Source: Flavobacterium psychrophilum
GTDB lineage: Bacteria > Bacteroidota > Bacteroidia > Flavobacteriales > Flavobacteriaceae
Assembly: GCA_945860385.1 (NCBI GenBank)
Contig: CAMAQD010000006.1
Coordinates: 62,001 to 126,000, forward strand
DNA length: 64,000 nt
Direction: 5' to 3'
The first letter of the stretch is position 1, and every line of letters begins with the position of its first letter. Under the pieces are notes generated by a model. It was given only the letters and a program-made list of their open reading frames with translations. It ran no database searches and was not told the DNA's origin. Of the stretch, positions 44,655 to 54,450 are shown in pieces. The position numbers and the translations under genes were made by a program.

Positions 44655-46781
44655 TTATGACTCACGTGGAGGTCTTGGCAAAAGTGCTTTTCTTGACACT
44701 TTTTCTTTTCTGGTTTTTGGATCAAGTCCTAAGTATTTCACTTGGAAAACATCACCCATTTTTACTACATCCGAAACGTTTTCTGTACGTTCCCAAGCTA
44801 GTTCTGATACGTGAAGTAATACCTCGTTTCCTGGCGCTGCCAAATATTCGACAACGGCACCAAAATCAAGCATTTTGATTACTTTCACATCATAAGCTTC
44901 GCCCATTTGTGGTTTGAAAGTGATGGATTGAATTTTAGCCAATACTGCTTCAATTCCAGCAGGATCTGTTCCAAGAATTTCAATAACTCCTTGCTCATCT
45001 ACTTCATTGATAACGATAGTTGTACCGGTTGCTTTTTGTAATTCTTGAATTACTTTTCCACCAGGTCCAATTAAAGCGCCAATGAATTGACCAGGGATAG
45101 TCCTAGTGATGATTTTTGGAGCATACGCTTTAACATCAGCTTTTGGTGCTGCTAAAGTATCGGTTAGAATTCCAAGAATATGCAAACGACCGTCTCTGGC
45201 TTGAGCCAAAGCAGCTTCCATAATTTCGTATTTCAATCCGTCAATTTTGATGTCCATTTGACAAGCTGTAATTCCTTCAGAAGTTCCGGTTACTTTAAAG
45301 TCCATATCTCCCAAGTGATCTTCATCACCTAAAATATCGGATAAAACTGCGAAACGATCACCGTCAGTAATCAATCCCATTGCAATTCCAGAAACTGGAC
45401 GTATCATTTGAATTCCGGCATCCATCAAAGATAATGTTCCAGCACAAACTGTAGCCATAGAAGACGAACCGTTAGATTCTAAAACTTCAGAAACTACACG
45501 TATTGTATAAGGACAATCAGCAGGAATCATATTTTTCAAAGCTCTTTGAGCCAAGTTTCCGTGACCTACTTCTCTTCTTGAAGTTCCTCTCAAAGGACGA
45601 GCTTCACCAGTTGAGAACGGTGGGAAGTTATAATGCAAGTAGAATCTTTCTTCGCCTTGTTCAGACGGAGAGTCGATTTGGTTTGCTTCTCTGGAAGTTC
45701 CTAAAGTGGCTGTTGCCAATGCTTGAGTTTCTCCACGAGTAAACAAGGCAGAACCGTGAACAGATGGTAAGTAATCTACTTCACACCAGATTGGTCTGAT
45801 TTCAGTAGTTTTTCTTCCGTCAAGACGAGTTCCTAAATCTAAGGTTACATTTCGAACCGCTTCTTTGTTTGTTTTGTAAAAGTATTTATCTACTAAATCG
45901 CCATCAGCGGCTAATTCTTCAGCTGTAAATAATGCTTTTACTTCTTCTTTTACTTCTGCAAATGAAGCAGTACGTTCTTGTTTTGAAGAACCTTTGCTTG
46001 CAATTGCATAAATTTTATCGTAAGCTGCAGCTTTTACTTTAGCGTAGATAGCCTCATCTGTTTTTTCAGTTTCGTAAGTACGAACTTCTTTTTTTCCAAA
46101 TGCTGCTGCCAATCTTTCTTGTGCTGCAATTTGATTTTTAATATGTTCGTGAGCAAATTTTATTGCTTCCAACATTTCTGCTTCTGAGATTTCTTTCATT
46201 TCTCCTTCTACCATAGCGATAGAATCAGTTGAAGCTCCAATCATCATATCAATATCTGATAATGCTAATTGTGCACGACTTGGATTTATGATGAATTTCC
46301 CGTCGATTCTTCCCACTCTTGCTTCTGAGATTAAAGTTTCGAAAGGAATGTCAGATAATGCCAAAGCTGCTGAAGCTGCCAAACCTGCTAATGCATCTGG
46401 CATTACATCTTCGTCATAAGACATTAATTGAATCATTACCTGAACTTCTGCATGGTAATCATCTGGGAAAAGCGGACGTAATACACGGTCTACTAAACGC
46501 ATTGTTAACACTTCGTTATCACTTGGACGCGCTTCTCTTTTGAAGAAACCACCAGGAAAACGACCTGCGGCAGCAAATTTTTCGCGATAATCTACCGTAA
46601 GAGGTAAAAAATCAATCCCTGGACTTGCTTTTCTTGAGGATACTACTGTTCCTAAAATAACAGTTTTTCCAATTCTTACTACTACAGCACCATCAGCTTG
46701 TTTAGCTAATCGTCCTGTCTCGATTGTGATGCTTCTCCCATCACCTAAATCGATACTTTCTACAAATAATTGTGGAATCAT
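44655..46781 (-). CDS. pnp: Polyribonucleotide nucleotidyltransferase (PNPase)
   Basis: A phosphorolytic 3'-5' exoribonuclease, 708 residues. It has two RNase PH domains (about 15-145 and 325-465) joined by a helical domain. A KH domain (about 555-615, [12 protein letters not shown]) and an S1 domain (about 625-695, [16 protein letters not shown]) follow. Active-site segments are [12 protein letters not shown] and [13 protein letters not shown]. It lies downstream of rpsO, the usual rpsO-pnp order, with a terminator-like hairpin between them that some polymerase must pass unless pnp has its own promoter. Confidence 0.97.
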   Translation of the reverse strand: MIPQLFVESIDLGDGRSITIETGRLAKQADGAVVVRIGKTVILGTVVSSRKASPGIDFLPLTVDYREKFAAAGRFPGGFFKREARPSDNEVLTMRLVDRVLRPLFPDDYHAEVQVMIQLMSYDEDVMPDALAGLAASAALALSDIPFETLISEARVGRIDGKFIINPSRAQLALSDIDMMIGASTDSIAMVEGEMKEISEAEMLEAIKFAHEHIKNQIAAQERLAAAFGKKEVRTYETEKTDEAIYAKVKAAAYDKIYAIASKGSSKQERTASFAEVKEEVKALFTAEELAADGDLVDKYFYKTNKEAVRNVTLDLGTRLDGRKTTEIRPIWCEVDYLPSVHGSALFTRGETQALATATLGTSREANQIDSPSEQGEERFYLHYNFPPFSTGEARPLRGTSRREVGHGNLAQRALKNMIPADCPYTIRVVSEVLESNGSSSMATVCAGTLSLMDAGIQMIRPVSGIAMGLITDGDRFAVLSDILGDEDHLGDMDFKVTGTSEGITACQMDIKIDGLKYEIMEAALAQARDGRLHILGILTDTLAAPKADVKAYAPKIITRTIPGQFIGALIGPGGKVIQELQKATGTTIVINEVDEQGVIEILGTDPAGIEAVLAKIQSITFKPQMGEAYDVKVIKMLDFGAVVEYLAAPGNEVLLHVSELAWERTENVSDVVKMGDVFQVKYLGLDPKTRKEKVSRKALLPRPPRES

Positions 46782-46905
46782 AATTTTTCCTTTTTTAATT
46801 TTACATTGGTTTTCCTGCCTGTAAGCAGAATAGTTGTGTTGTTGTAGTTGTTGTGTTCCAATGAAAAACCAAACTTTTTATTTTTAATCTGAATTCTAAA
46901 AACAA

Positions 46906-46929
46906 AAAGAGGCACTTGCGCACCTCTTT
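46906..46929 (-). terminator. Hairpin between rpsO and pnp
   Basis: AAAGAGG (46906-46912) pairs with CCTCTTT (46923-46929). In the minus direction TTGTTTTT follows. It may terminate rpsO partially or be a processing site ahead of pnp. Confidence 0.65.
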
Positions 46930-46938
46930 ATATATTGA

Positions 46939-47208
46939 TTATTTTCTAATACCCAATACTTTGATAATCTCACGATACCTGTTGATTTCTTTCTTTTTCA
47001 AGTAGTCTAGCAACGATCTTCTTTTACCTACTAGTAGTACCAATGAACGCTCTGTGTTATAATCGTGACGATTTTTTTTCAAGTGCTCAGTAAGGTGCGT
47101 AATTCTGTGTGTGAAAAGTGCGATTTGTCCTTCTGCAGATCCTGTGTTTTCTGCTTTTCCTCCGTGTTTAGCGAAGATTTCTTCTTTAACATCTTTTGTT
47201 AAATACAT
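46939..47208 (-). CDS. rpsO: Ribosomal protein S15
   Basis: A small-subunit protein of 89 residues that binds 16S rRNA helix 22 and bridges to the large subunit. The motifs TGSAEGQIALFTHRITHLTEHL and RSLLDYLKK are as in S15. It is preceded by the best promoter match in the window and followed by a hairpin and pnp. Confidence 0.97.
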   Translation of the reverse strand: MYLTKDVKEEIFAKHGGKAENTGSAEGQIALFTHRITHLTEHLKKNRHDYNTERSLVLLVGKRRSLLDYLKKKEINRYREIIKVLGIRK

Positions 47209-47264
47209 TCCAATATTATTTAAATGATTATTATGTATGAATCAAGATTTTCTTAATTCGTGCG

Positions 47265-47294
47265 CAAAGGTAGTTTTTATTTTTTGATTTACAA
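47265..47294 (-). promoter_or_regulatory. rpsO promoter, TTG-N19-TACCTTTG
   Basis: On the minus strand TTG (47292-47294), a 19-base spacer and TACCTTTG (47265-47272) match the Bacteroidota housekeeping consensus. The 5' leader would be about 50 bases. Confidence 0.82.
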
Positions 47295-47329
47295 TGAGTC
47301 AGAAAAATTAATTTGGAACGGAATAGCTT

Positions 47330-48307
47330 TTATCGCTTTGATTTTACATTAATTGGCAATGAATAGTGACAGCGAACTTTTCTTCCTCTTTGTTCTCCTG
47401 GAATCCAGCCTTTATAATTCTTTACAGCTCTAATAGCTTCCTCACCAGTACCAAAACCGATATCCCGTAAGATTTTAAAATCTGTAAGTGTCCCATCAAC
47501 ATCAACCACAAAAGTTATATAAACTTTACCTTCCAGACCTTCTACTTTTGGAGTATTAAAATTTCTTGCGATATGTTCGTAAAAGTCTTGCATCCCCTTT
47601 TTAGGTATTGGGCGAATTTCACTTAAAGTGTATTTGTATTCGACTTTATTAGAATCAATACTAACACCTGAAATTAATTTTCCTTTATTATAGTTTTCAC
47701 TATAGCTGATTTTGGTTTTTTTGTTGTATCCAGTCCAAATACTATCTTTTAAATTATTGACGATTTTTCCTGAACCAAAACCATTTACATTATTCCGATA
47801 TGGCAAACTCCCCTTAAAGTAAATTTCCTCAAAAAATCCTGTTCCTTCATTTATGGTTTGAATACCATTTTCATTCCAACAATTTTTTATTTTTATATTT
47901 GGAATGACATTTTCTTTACTGTCAGACCAAACTCCTTCTAATTTTTTTTCACCATTTTCATGAAATTCAAAATAAGCTCCAACAGGCTTATCTTTCTCAT
48001 AATTTAAAATAGATTTTCTTTTACCATTTTCATAAAAATACAAAAATGTTCCAGTTTTGGTGATTCCAATTCTAGTGGATGTAATACCTTTCATCTGAAC
48101 CTTGCCAGATTTATAATAAACACCTATTTGATACTCTTCTTTGTTTGGAATTTTATAATCTTTAATAATTCGGATGTATCTGTAATTTTCTGCCGATCCC
48201 ATATTAAATAAAGAATCTAAATAAACAGCTTCATCATTGGCCGAAAGTTGAGAAATACAAAGCTTTGGAATTAAAAGAAATAAAAAGGCAAATAAAATAG
48301 TTTTCAT
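47330..48307 (-). CDS. Exported MORN-like repeat protein with TonB C-terminal domain
   Basis: A 325-residue protein from the ATG at 48307 (MKTILFAFLFLL). A signal peptide ends near CISQ. The middle part has YwqK/MORN-type repeats (YYKSGKVQMKG, YENGKRKSIL, HENGEKKLEG). The C-terminal 85 residues are a TonB-C-like domain (GLEGKVYITFVVDVDGTLTD and GWIPGEQRGRKVRC). Unlike real TonB it has no N-terminal membrane anchor or proline-rich linker. It is therefore probably periplasmic or surface-exposed, not an energy transducer. It is monocistronic, with 51 bases to the cryptochrome gene upstream. The function is unknown. Confidence 0.78.
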   Translation of the reverse strand: MKTILFAFLFLLIPKLCISQLSANDEAVYLDSLFNMGSAENYRYIRIIKDYKIPNKEEYQIGVYYKSGKVQMKGITSTRIGITKTGTFLYFYENGKRKSILNYEKDKPVGAYFEFHENGEKKLEGVWSDSKENVIPNIKIKNCWNENGIQTINEGTGFFEEIYFKGSLPYRNNVNGFGSGKIVNNLKDSIWTGYNKKTKISYSENYNKGKLISGVSIDSNKVEYKYTLSEIRPIPKKGMQDFYEHIARNFNTPKVEGLEGKVYITFVVDVDGTLTDFKILRDIGFGTGEEAIRAVKNYKGWIPGEQRGRKVRCHYSLPINVKSKR

Positions 48308-48358
48308 AAAGCAATTATCAGACAACGAATGTACTAATTTTAGTACTGCAATTAAAGT

Positions 48359-49666
48359 TTAGAACGAGTTAATTTTGGTCAACCAATGATTTCTAAACGC
48401 TTTATTCTTATCATAATCATTGGCTTGCTTTTCTATATTAAAATAGCGGTGTCCCCGAGGATCGTTGCCCACGCCAGCTAGATAAGCCCAATTGCCCCAA
48501 TTGCTACAGACATCATAATCTATTAATTGTTCTTCAAAATAGGCGGCGCCCAATCTCCAATCCATATTCAATTCATTGCAAAAATAACTGGCTACATTTT
48601 GCCTGCCTCGATTACTCATAAAACCAGTTTGTTTCAATTCGAGCATATTGGCATTAATAAAATCAGACTTGGTTGCTCCATTTATCCATTGTGATAATAA
48701 TTTTTCGTTTAAAGATTTTGAGTTGATTTTCTCTGTTTTAATACCCGAATACAAGAAAAATTTGGTTTGGTATTTTTTGAACATAAATCGGAAAAAATCT
48801 CTCCAAAGCAATTCGAAAACTAACCAATAGGTGGAATCATTTGCGCCAAATTGCTTTTCATATTTTTTAACTTCATCATAAATAAATCGTGGCGAAATAC
48901 AACCCATAGCTAACCAAGCCGAAAATTTCGAAGAATAATCTATTCCAATCATTCCGTTTCTGGTTTCTTTGTAAATGGACAAACATTTTGTTTCATAAAA
49001 ATAATGCTTCAAGCGATTGATAGCTTCGGTTTCGCCGCCCTTGAATTGAATAGCGGCACGAGAATCGATTGGCGAGAAATCCAAACCCAAATCTTCTAAA
49101 GTTGGGAATTTAATTTTTGGGATTTCCGGCGAATTGATTTCTGTTGGCTTTTCGAATGGCTTTCTAATTACTGAATCTTTTTCTGTTTTCTTTCTAAAAT
49201 TCGTGAACACATCTGGAATATCTTTTATCGAAAAAGGCAAATCTTCTGCGTGGTACAATGTGCTTGTGCTGAACGTTTCTAATTCGCAACGCAATTTAAA
49301 TAATTCGTCTTGCACCAATTTTTCGGTTTGTTTTTCCTCGAAAGCCACTTCCCTCTTGGCAAAAACTTTTTGTGCATTATATTCTTGTACAATTTTCGGA
49401 ATTTCAATTTCTGGTTTTCCTTTGATAATTAACAATCCCGAACCTAATTTTCGTAAATTTATATCTAAATCAATTAAGGATTCCAATAGAAACTGCGCTC
49501 TGAAACTTCCCGTCTTTTTAAATCCGTAAGCTGTAGTTTCAAAATACGCATCGTCAAAACAATACACAGGAATTATTTGCTCACTTTGCGAAATAGCTTT
49601 GATAAGTGTTTCATTATCTTCCACTCTTAAATCAGTTTTAAACCAAACTAATGCGGTCTTTATCAT
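48359..49666 (-). CDS. DASH-type cryptochrome/photolyase
   Basis: A flavoprotein of 435 residues. The N-terminal Rossmann antenna domain starts LVWFKTDLRVEDNE. The C-terminal helical FAD domain (about 200-430) has WLAMGCISPRFIYDEV, LLWRDFFRFMFKKY, NRGRQNVASYFC and DWRLGAAYFEEQLIDYD, which I recognise from CRY-DASH. CRY-DASH proteins repair cyclobutane dimers in single-stranded DNA and may signal blue light. It is the last gene of the light operon and overlaps the preceding gene by 4 bases. Confidence 0.92.
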   Translation of the reverse strand: MIKTALVWFKTDLRVEDNETLIKAISQSEQIIPVYCFDDAYFETTAYGFKKTGSFRAQFLLESLIDLDINLRKLGSGLLIIKGKPEIEIPKIVQEYNAQKVFAKREVAFEEKQTEKLVQDELFKLRCELETFSTSTLYHAEDLPFSIKDIPDVFTNFRKKTEKDSVIRKPFEKPTEINSPEIPKIKFPTLEDLGLDFSPIDSRAAIQFKGGETEAINRLKHYFYETKCLSIYKETRNGMIGIDYSSKFSAWLAMGCISPRFIYDEVKKYEKQFGANDSTYWLVFELLWRDFFRFMFKKYQTKFFLYSGIKTEKINSKSLNEKLLSQWINGATKSDFINANMLELKQTGFMSNRGRQNVASYFCNELNMDWRLGAAYFEEQLIDYDVCSNWGNWAYLAGVGNDPRGHRYFNIEKQANDYDKNKAFRNHWLTKINSF

Positions 49667-51198
49667 AAATCATTTATGTTTTTTAAATAATAATCGGCTT
49701 GTTGCAAGAAGGCAACTTTGGCATCAGGCTGCATTTTTCGCCAAACGTTGTACATCATACCAATTCGTGGATTCTTACCTAATTTATCTTCGTTTTTGTC
49801 GTAAAAATTCCAATACAAACTATTGAAAGGACAGGCTTTATCGCCTGTTTTTACTGCTTTTTTATAGAAACAACTTCCGCAATAATGGCTCATTTTGTCA
49901 ATATACGAAGCCGAACTTACATACGGTTTTGTGCCCACAATTCCGCCATCGGCAAACTGACTCATTCCGCGAGTGTTGGTTATTTCGACCCATTCGATGG
50001 CATCAATATATATACCTAAATACCAATCATCGACTTCGTCAGGATGAACGCCAGCCAAAAGCGCGAAATTCCCAGTAATCATCAATCGTTGAATGTGATG
50101 TGCATACCCAAAATTCAAAGATTGATTGATGGCATCTTTCAGGCAATTCATTTTTGTTTTTCCTGTCCAAAACCAATCGGGTAATTTATTTTCGTGGTTG
50201 AAATAATTCATTGTAGCATAATCGGGCATTTTGTTCCAATAAATACCTCGCATATATTCTCTCCAGCCAATTATTTGTCTGACAAAACCTTCGAGCTGAT
50301 TGTATTCGATTTCGTCAGGGCGATTTTCCCATTCTTGAATGGCTCTATTAATAACTTCCAAAGGAGAAGTTAATTTACAATTCATCGAAAAGGAAATGCG
50401 AGCGTGATACAAAGACCATTCGTTTGGCGTCATAGCATCTTGATAACTCCCGAAAAGTGCTAAACATTCAGTGGCGAAAAAATCTAATAATTCCAGTGAT
50501 TGCTTTCTGTTCACGGGCCAAACAAAATTTTTGGCATCAATGTTTCCGATGGTTTTGATATTGGTTTTTTGGATTTCTGCGAGAATTTCGGAAACATCAT
50601 TATTGAAAACCAAGGGCGGAGTTGGTTTATGATCTTTGGGTAATTTTTTACGATTTTCGCCGTCATAATTCCATTTTCCTGTCAAAGGTTTGTCGCCTTC
50701 CATCAACACATTGTGCTTTTTTCGCATCATATGATAGAAGCTTTCCATCAAAAATGTTTTTTTGCCTTCAAAAAAATCGCCCAATTCACTTCTGGAACTC
50801 ATAAAATGTTCTGAATCGACAACTGATGTTGAAATAGCTAGTGTTTTGCAAAAATTCTTCAACAATTCATCTAATCGATATTCGTCTGGAAATTGGTATT
50901 CGAAATGTGTAAACGCTTCTTTTTCGATTAAATGCTGAATGTTTTTATCAAAGGCTTGTAAATTATTGTCATCATTCAAATGAAAATAAATAACGTTATG
51001 ACCTTCTGCTTTTAGTTCATTGGCAAGATTTTGCATAGCCGAAAAGAAACCCACAATTTTTTGGATATGATGTGTGGCATAATCAGTTTCGGTACGAATT
51101 TCCATCAAAACATAAGTAACAGAATCATTGATGGTTTGAAACCACGAATGATTGTTGTTTAATTGATCGCCGAGAATTAATCGTAAAGTTTTTGACAT
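49663..51198 (-). CDS. Iron-sulfur bacterial photolyase (FeS-BCP, PhrB type)
   Basis: A 511-residue photolyase of the [4Fe-4S] class that repairs (6-4) photoproducts. The N-terminal domain starts LRLILGDQLNNNHSWF. Cys352, Cys440, Cys443 and Cys456 (in MNCLKD and CGSC...ACPF) have spacings of 88, 3 and 13 residues. From memory these equal those of the cluster ligands in Agrobacterium PhrB (350, 438, 441, 454). FAD-site segments GFVRQIIGWREYMRGIYW and GYAHHIQRLMITGNFALL are also typical. It overlaps the CRY-DASH gene by 4 bases. The spacer upstream holds a small hairpin (51214-51262). Confidence 0.93.
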   Translation of the reverse strand: MSKTLRLILGDQLNNNHSWFQTINDSVTYVLMEIRTETDYATHHIQKIVGFFSAMQNLANELKAEGHNVIYFHLNDDNNLQAFDKNIQHLIEKEAFTHFEYQFPDEYRLDELLKNFCKTLAISTSVVDSEHFMSSRSELGDFFEGKKTFLMESFYHMMRKKHNVLMEGDKPLTGKWNYDGENRKKLPKDHKPTPPLVFNNDVSEILAEIQKTNIKTIGNIDAKNFVWPVNRKQSLELLDFFATECLALFGSYQDAMTPNEWSLYHARISFSMNCKLTSPLEVINRAIQEWENRPDEIEYNQLEGFVRQIIGWREYMRGIYWNKMPDYATMNYFNHENKLPDWFWTGKTKMNCLKDAINQSLNFGYAHHIQRLMITGNFALLAGVHPDEVDDWYLGIYIDAIEWVEITNTRGMSQFADGGIVGTKPYVSSASYIDKMSHYCGSCFYKKAVKTGDKACPFNSLYWNFYDKNEDKLGKNPRIGMMYNVWRKMQPDAKVAFLQQADYYLKNINDL

Positions 51199-51213
51199 TT
51201 TTTAAGTTTTTGA

Positions 51214-51262
51214 ACCATTAAGATAGTAAGGTTCATTAAGAATTTATTATTTCCTTAATGGT
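51214..51262. repeat. Inverted repeat inside the light operon
   Basis: ACCATTAAG (51214-51222) pairs with CTTAATGGT (51254-51262) in the 73-base spacer between the DUF2256 gene and the iron-sulfur photolyase gene. It could be a weak attenuator or a processing site. There is no T tract, so it is not a classical terminator. Confidence 0.45.
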
Positions 51263-51271
51263 CAGAATATT

Positions 51272-51409
51272 TTATTTATTGCTTCTGCATTTATCACTGC
51301 AATATTTCACCTCGTCCCAAACTTTTTCCCATTTTTTGCGCCAAGCGAAAGGCTTTTGGCAAACCACACAAATTTTGGAAGGTAAATTTTGTTTTTTAAC
51401 ACCTTTCAT
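51272..51409 (-). CDS. DUF2256 zinc-ribbon small protein
   Basis: A 45-residue protein from the ATG at 51409. Two cysteine pairs, C14-VV-C17 and C37-SDK-C41, can bind zinc. Between them is a basic/aromatic stretch, [14 protein letters not shown]. This is the DUF2256 family, which is often found beside photolyase genes; its function is not known. It overlaps the end of the DUF2071/YqjF gene by 14 bases. The small size and cysteine pattern suggest a nucleic-acid or protein adaptor. Confidence 0.85.
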   Translation of the reverse strand: MKGVKKQNLPSKICVVCQKPFAWRKKWEKVWDEVKYCSDKCRSNK

Positions 51410-52133
51410 TTTCTAAATTTATTTTTGTTCTTTTCCATTCAATTCCTACCGCGGAACCGTCGGCAATGAATACAGCTTCGGGCTTTGTTTTGTTCAAAAC
51501 CGAAAATGATTTCCCATACATCGCTTCAAAATCACAGTCAATTTGATAATCCAAAACTTCACTTATTTTCCAACTTGGATGTTGTAATTTATATTCTTCC
51601 GTTTTATCATCGGCAGTTATGGTATAACCAAAATAATGCTCGTAAATAAAACTTTCTAAAGAATGTCGCTTCATCTTTTCAGATGTGGTCGATGTTGTAA
51701 CTGCAATGGAATTCCATTTTTGGTTTAGTAACCATTCGAATTTTACTTTTCTCGAAGATTTCTCAGTAATAATCTCGTGTTTTGTTGGTACGACTGTATA
51801 ATGCTCGTTGTATAATTTATTGGCAACCCAAGCAACAATTGGATACGGAATAGTTTCGTTTATAAAAATGACACCACGTTTAGTGATGCTGTTTTCTTCG
51901 GTTCTTTTGACATAAAACCGTAAATTAATTTCTTCAAAATTTCCAAAAAATGGAATTGGAATGTTGAATAATTTGGTGTTTTTGAACATAAACCCAACCA
52001 AACTGATGTAACATTTTCCGTTAAATAAATCCAATTCTACTCCTTTTGGTAAAAAAGGGATTAGAATTTCGGGATCAATTTCATAATTGGCCATTATGAT
52101 ATTGTCCCAATTTGCTTTTAAAAATAGCGCCAT
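51396..52133 (-). CDS. YqjF-like protein (DUF2071)
   Basis: A 245-residue soluble protein of the DUF2071/YqjF family. Recognisable parts are the start [21 protein letters not shown], then [20 protein letters not shown] and the conserved NLRFYVK strand. There is no signal peptide. The family has no established reaction; structurally it belongs to a beta-rich acetoacetate-decarboxylase-like group. It lies between the two photolyase genes, 4 bases from the upstream one, and is clearly part of the same transcript. Confidence 0.85.
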   Translation of the reverse strand: MALFLKANWDNIIMANYEIDPEILIPFLPKGVELDLFNGKCYISLVGFMFKNTKLFNIPIPFFGNFEEINLRFYVKRTEENSITKRGVIFINETIPYPIVAWVANKLYNEHYTVVPTKHEIITEKSSRKVKFEWLLNQKWNSIAVTTSTTSEKMKRHSLESFIYEHYFGYTITADDKTEEYKLQHPSWKISEVLDYQIDCDFEAMYGKSFSVLNKTKPEAVFIADGSAVGIEWKRTKINLENERC

Positions 52134-52137
52134 TTTT

Positions 52138-53640
52138 TTATGTTTTTTTTGCAGATTTAGTTCTCCTGATTTTTGAATTGGGGTTACTAACGTGTTTTTG
52201 TAAAATTCGTTTTCCTTCTTCTTTTACTTCGTCTTTTTTGCGGAAACTCCACACAATATCGCTGGCAAATTTTCTGGTTTCTTCAATATTTACAATTGGC
52301 GCAGGATAATCTACTCCAATTTTGCAGTTGTAAAACTGCTGTTCCATTTCGTTCATTTTCCAAGGCTCGTGCAGCAATGAAATCGGAACTTCTTCCAATT
52401 CTGGAATCCATTGTTTGATGAAAACCCCTTCGGAATCGTGTTCTTCGGAATTTTTAATTGGATTATAAATCCGAATGGTGTTGATACCCGTCGTACCCGA
52501 TTGCATTTGAATTTGCGGATAATGGATTCCTGGTTCGTAATCTAAAAATTGTCTTGCCAAGAAATGTAATTCCCGCCAATCTTGCCATAAATTAAAAGTA
52601 AAAAACGAAACCACCATCGCTCGCATTCTGAAATTGATATAACCAGTTGCAGCCAAACATCGCATACACGCATCAACAATGGGAACGCCAGTTTTGCCTT
52701 CTTGCCAAGCTTTTATGTAGGTTTCATTTTTTGGTTTAACCAATGAATCGTATGCCCGATTTACATTTTCAAATTCCATCCGACATTCGTCTTCAAATTT
52801 TTGTATAAAGTGACAATGCCAATGCAAACGCGACACAAAATTGAGAATCGCGCGTTTGTTTTTTGAAGTTTCATAAAACTGATTGGTATATTGATACACC
52901 ATTCGCATACTGATATTTCCGTAAGCTAAATAAGGCGATAATCGGCTGCAACCTTTTCGACTCAAAGCAGGTTTTGAAATGTGTTTGCTATAATTGACAT
53001 AGCGTTCTTTGACAAAACTGTCTAAATACCGCCAAGCCAAATTTTCTCCTCCTTGTTGGAAATTTTTGTTGGATGTCGTGATTTCATTTGGTAAAGATTC
53101 GCCTTTGAGAGAGTTATAAAAATCATTGTCTAAAGAAATCAAATTCAAATCCGATTCTTTAATGACTTTTGGAGTATCACGCATGACAGCTTCCCAACGT
53201 TTATCCCAATCTTGTCTGGATTTTAATTTCCGGATAACACCGTGCATTTGAAATTCTTTCCAAGCAATATTATTTTTTTGAAAAAAATCCTGCATCACTA
53301 CATCCCTGTCAAAGGTTATTTTGTTGCCAATTTCTTGGTGTGAAAAAACGGTTTGAACATCGAAATGTTCCACCAATTCTGAAAAAACGGCTGCTACATC
53401 GTTACGAAAAAAATAAATTTTGGTATTTGAAACATTTAGTTTTCTTTGCAAATCCTGAATCGATTCGTAAATAAATCTCCAATGTCTATCGTCTGAATCA
53501 TCATAATTCATAACTGATGGCTCGAAAAAATATACCAGCAATAAAGGCAATCCGGATTGATGAGCGTGAAACAGGGCTTCATTGTCCGTGAAACGCAGGT
53601 CACGTTTGAACCAAACAATATTGATGGGTTTTTTATTCAA
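52138..53640 (-). CDS. Cryptochrome/DNA photolyase family protein
   Basis: A 500-residue flavoprotein. The antenna domain begins [16 protein letters not shown]. The FAD domain (about 220-470) has [60 protein letters not shown] and [36 protein letters not shown] residues (region near 400). It resembles class I CPD photolyases and related bacterial cryptochromes more than DASH or the iron-sulfur type. Whether it repairs DNA or senses light cannot be decided. It is the third photolyase-fold protein of the operon. Confidence 0.9.
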   Translation of the reverse strand: MNKKPINIVWFKRDLRFTDNEALFHAHQSGLPLLLVYFFEPSVMNYDDSDDRHWRFIYESIQDLQRKLNVSNTKIYFFRNDVAAVFSELVEHFDVQTVFSHQEIGNKITFDRDVVMQDFFQKNNIAWKEFQMHGVIRKLKSRQDWDKRWEAVMRDTPKVIKESDLNLISLDNDFYNSLKGESLPNEITTSNKNFQQGGENLAWRYLDSFVKERYVNYSKHISKPALSRKGCSRLSPYLAYGNISMRMVYQYTNQFYETSKNKRAILNFVSRLHWHCHFIQKFEDECRMEFENVNRAYDSLVKPKNETYIKAWQEGKTGVPIVDACMRCLAATGYINFRMRAMVVSFFTFNLWQDWRELHFLARQFLDYEPGIHYPQIQMQSGTTGINTIRIYNPIKNSEEHDSEGVFIKQWIPELEEVPISLLHEPWKMNEMEQQFYNCKIGVDYPAPIVNIEETRKFASDIVWSFRKKDEVKEEGKRILQKHVSNPNSKIRRTKSAKKT

Positions 53641-53664
53641 AGTTTACGCTTTCGGCTAAATCAT

Positions 53665-54063
53665 CTAATTTATTAAAATCCACTTTTTATCGCTGTTCAA
53701 TTTGAATGTGGCAATATGTTCTTTGTTCCATTCGGTTGGACCAATCAAGGATAAAAAATGACTGGCATCGTTGCTGTTGTACAAATGATAGATTTCGCCA
53801 ATGACGGGTTCAAATGAAAATTTAGCATTGTAAACCAAATCGTTCCATTCGTACTCCTCCATCAATTTTTGGTACTGTTGCTTCAGTTCGGCGAACTTAT
53901 TTTCGAACTCTTTGTTCACTTGATGAATGCCCCTGGTTTTCCAAGCAACTAAATCTTCGGTTATAATTACAGGTGCACCAACATTTGTTCCGTATGGCAA
54001 TAGACTTGCATTGTAGCCTTTTTCAGCTGAGTACACGATGTTGTCAGGTTTCTTATTTTCCAT
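53665..54063 (-). CDS. DUF2452 protein
   Basis: A 132-residue protein. KPDNIVYSAEKGYNASLLPYG at the start (only KPDNIVY and NASLLPYG are diagnostic), a coiled-coil-like middle (KEFENKFAELKQQYQKLMEEY) and HLYNSNDASHFLSLI near the end identify DUF2452. The function is unknown. It is the first gene of the light operon; an inverted repeat lies 43 bases upstream. The presence of a DUF2452 gene next to photolyase genes recurs in Bacteroidota as I remember it. Confidence 0.82.
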   Translation of the reverse strand: MENKKPDNIVYSAEKGYNASLLPYGTNVGAPVIITEDLVAWKTRGIHQVNKEFENKFAELKQQYQKLMEEYEWNDLVYNAKFSFEPVIGEIYHLYNSNDASHFLSLIGPTEWNKEHIATFKLNSDKKWILIN

Positions 54064-54105
54064 TTTTATGAAAATTGCATTTTTTTAAAAACTAGATTAT
54101 TTTAG

Positions 54106-54144
54106 ATAGAATTTAAGACAAACTTGTTTAGTCTAAAATTCTAT
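54106..54144. promoter_or_regulatory. Inverted repeat upstream of the light operon
   Basis: ATAGAATTTAAGAC (54106-54119) is the inverse of GTCTAAAATTCTAT (54131-54144) at 13 of 14 positions, over an 11-base gap. It starts 43 bases upstream of the first ATG, where a promoter or operator should be. It could be a binding site for a dimeric regulator or a hairpin in the leader. No known light-regulator motif is recognised. Confidence 0.55.
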
Positions 54145-54325
54145 TTGTAAATAAGTTCTGTTAATTGGCAAATTATTTATTACTTCGAACTAAATTTATC
54201 TTGTTTAACTAAATTTAATAAATATTAAACAAAGGTATAAAACATAAACTGGAATATGGACTTTAATCAAAAAAAATACTGAAAAATAATATTTATGCCT
54301 ATGAGTAAAACTTTATAAAAAGAGA

Positions 54326-54358
54326 AAACCTCATCCATTTTAAAAACAGAAGAGGTTT
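54326..54358 (-). terminator. Terminator of the GAF-domain gene
   Basis: AAACCTC (54326-54332) pairs with GAGGTTT (54352-54358). In the minus direction a T-rich run (TTCTCTTTTTAT) follows. The loop is long (19 bases). Confidence 0.6.
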
Positions 54359-54450
54359 ACATTCAAGTCCCTTTAACCCTAAACTAGGATTTCTAAGAAA
54401 ACATAATAGAACTTTTAGTTAAAAAATATGTCATAATAATTACTCTACCT

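Larger units (their letters stand above)
54064..54450. other. Spacer upstream of the light operon
   Basis: This 387-base A+T-rich gap has no gene. It holds an inverted repeat near the DUF2452 gene and a hairpin terminator for the GAF gene, both listed separately. Between them (about 54150-54320) I see nothing structured. Confidence 0.7.
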
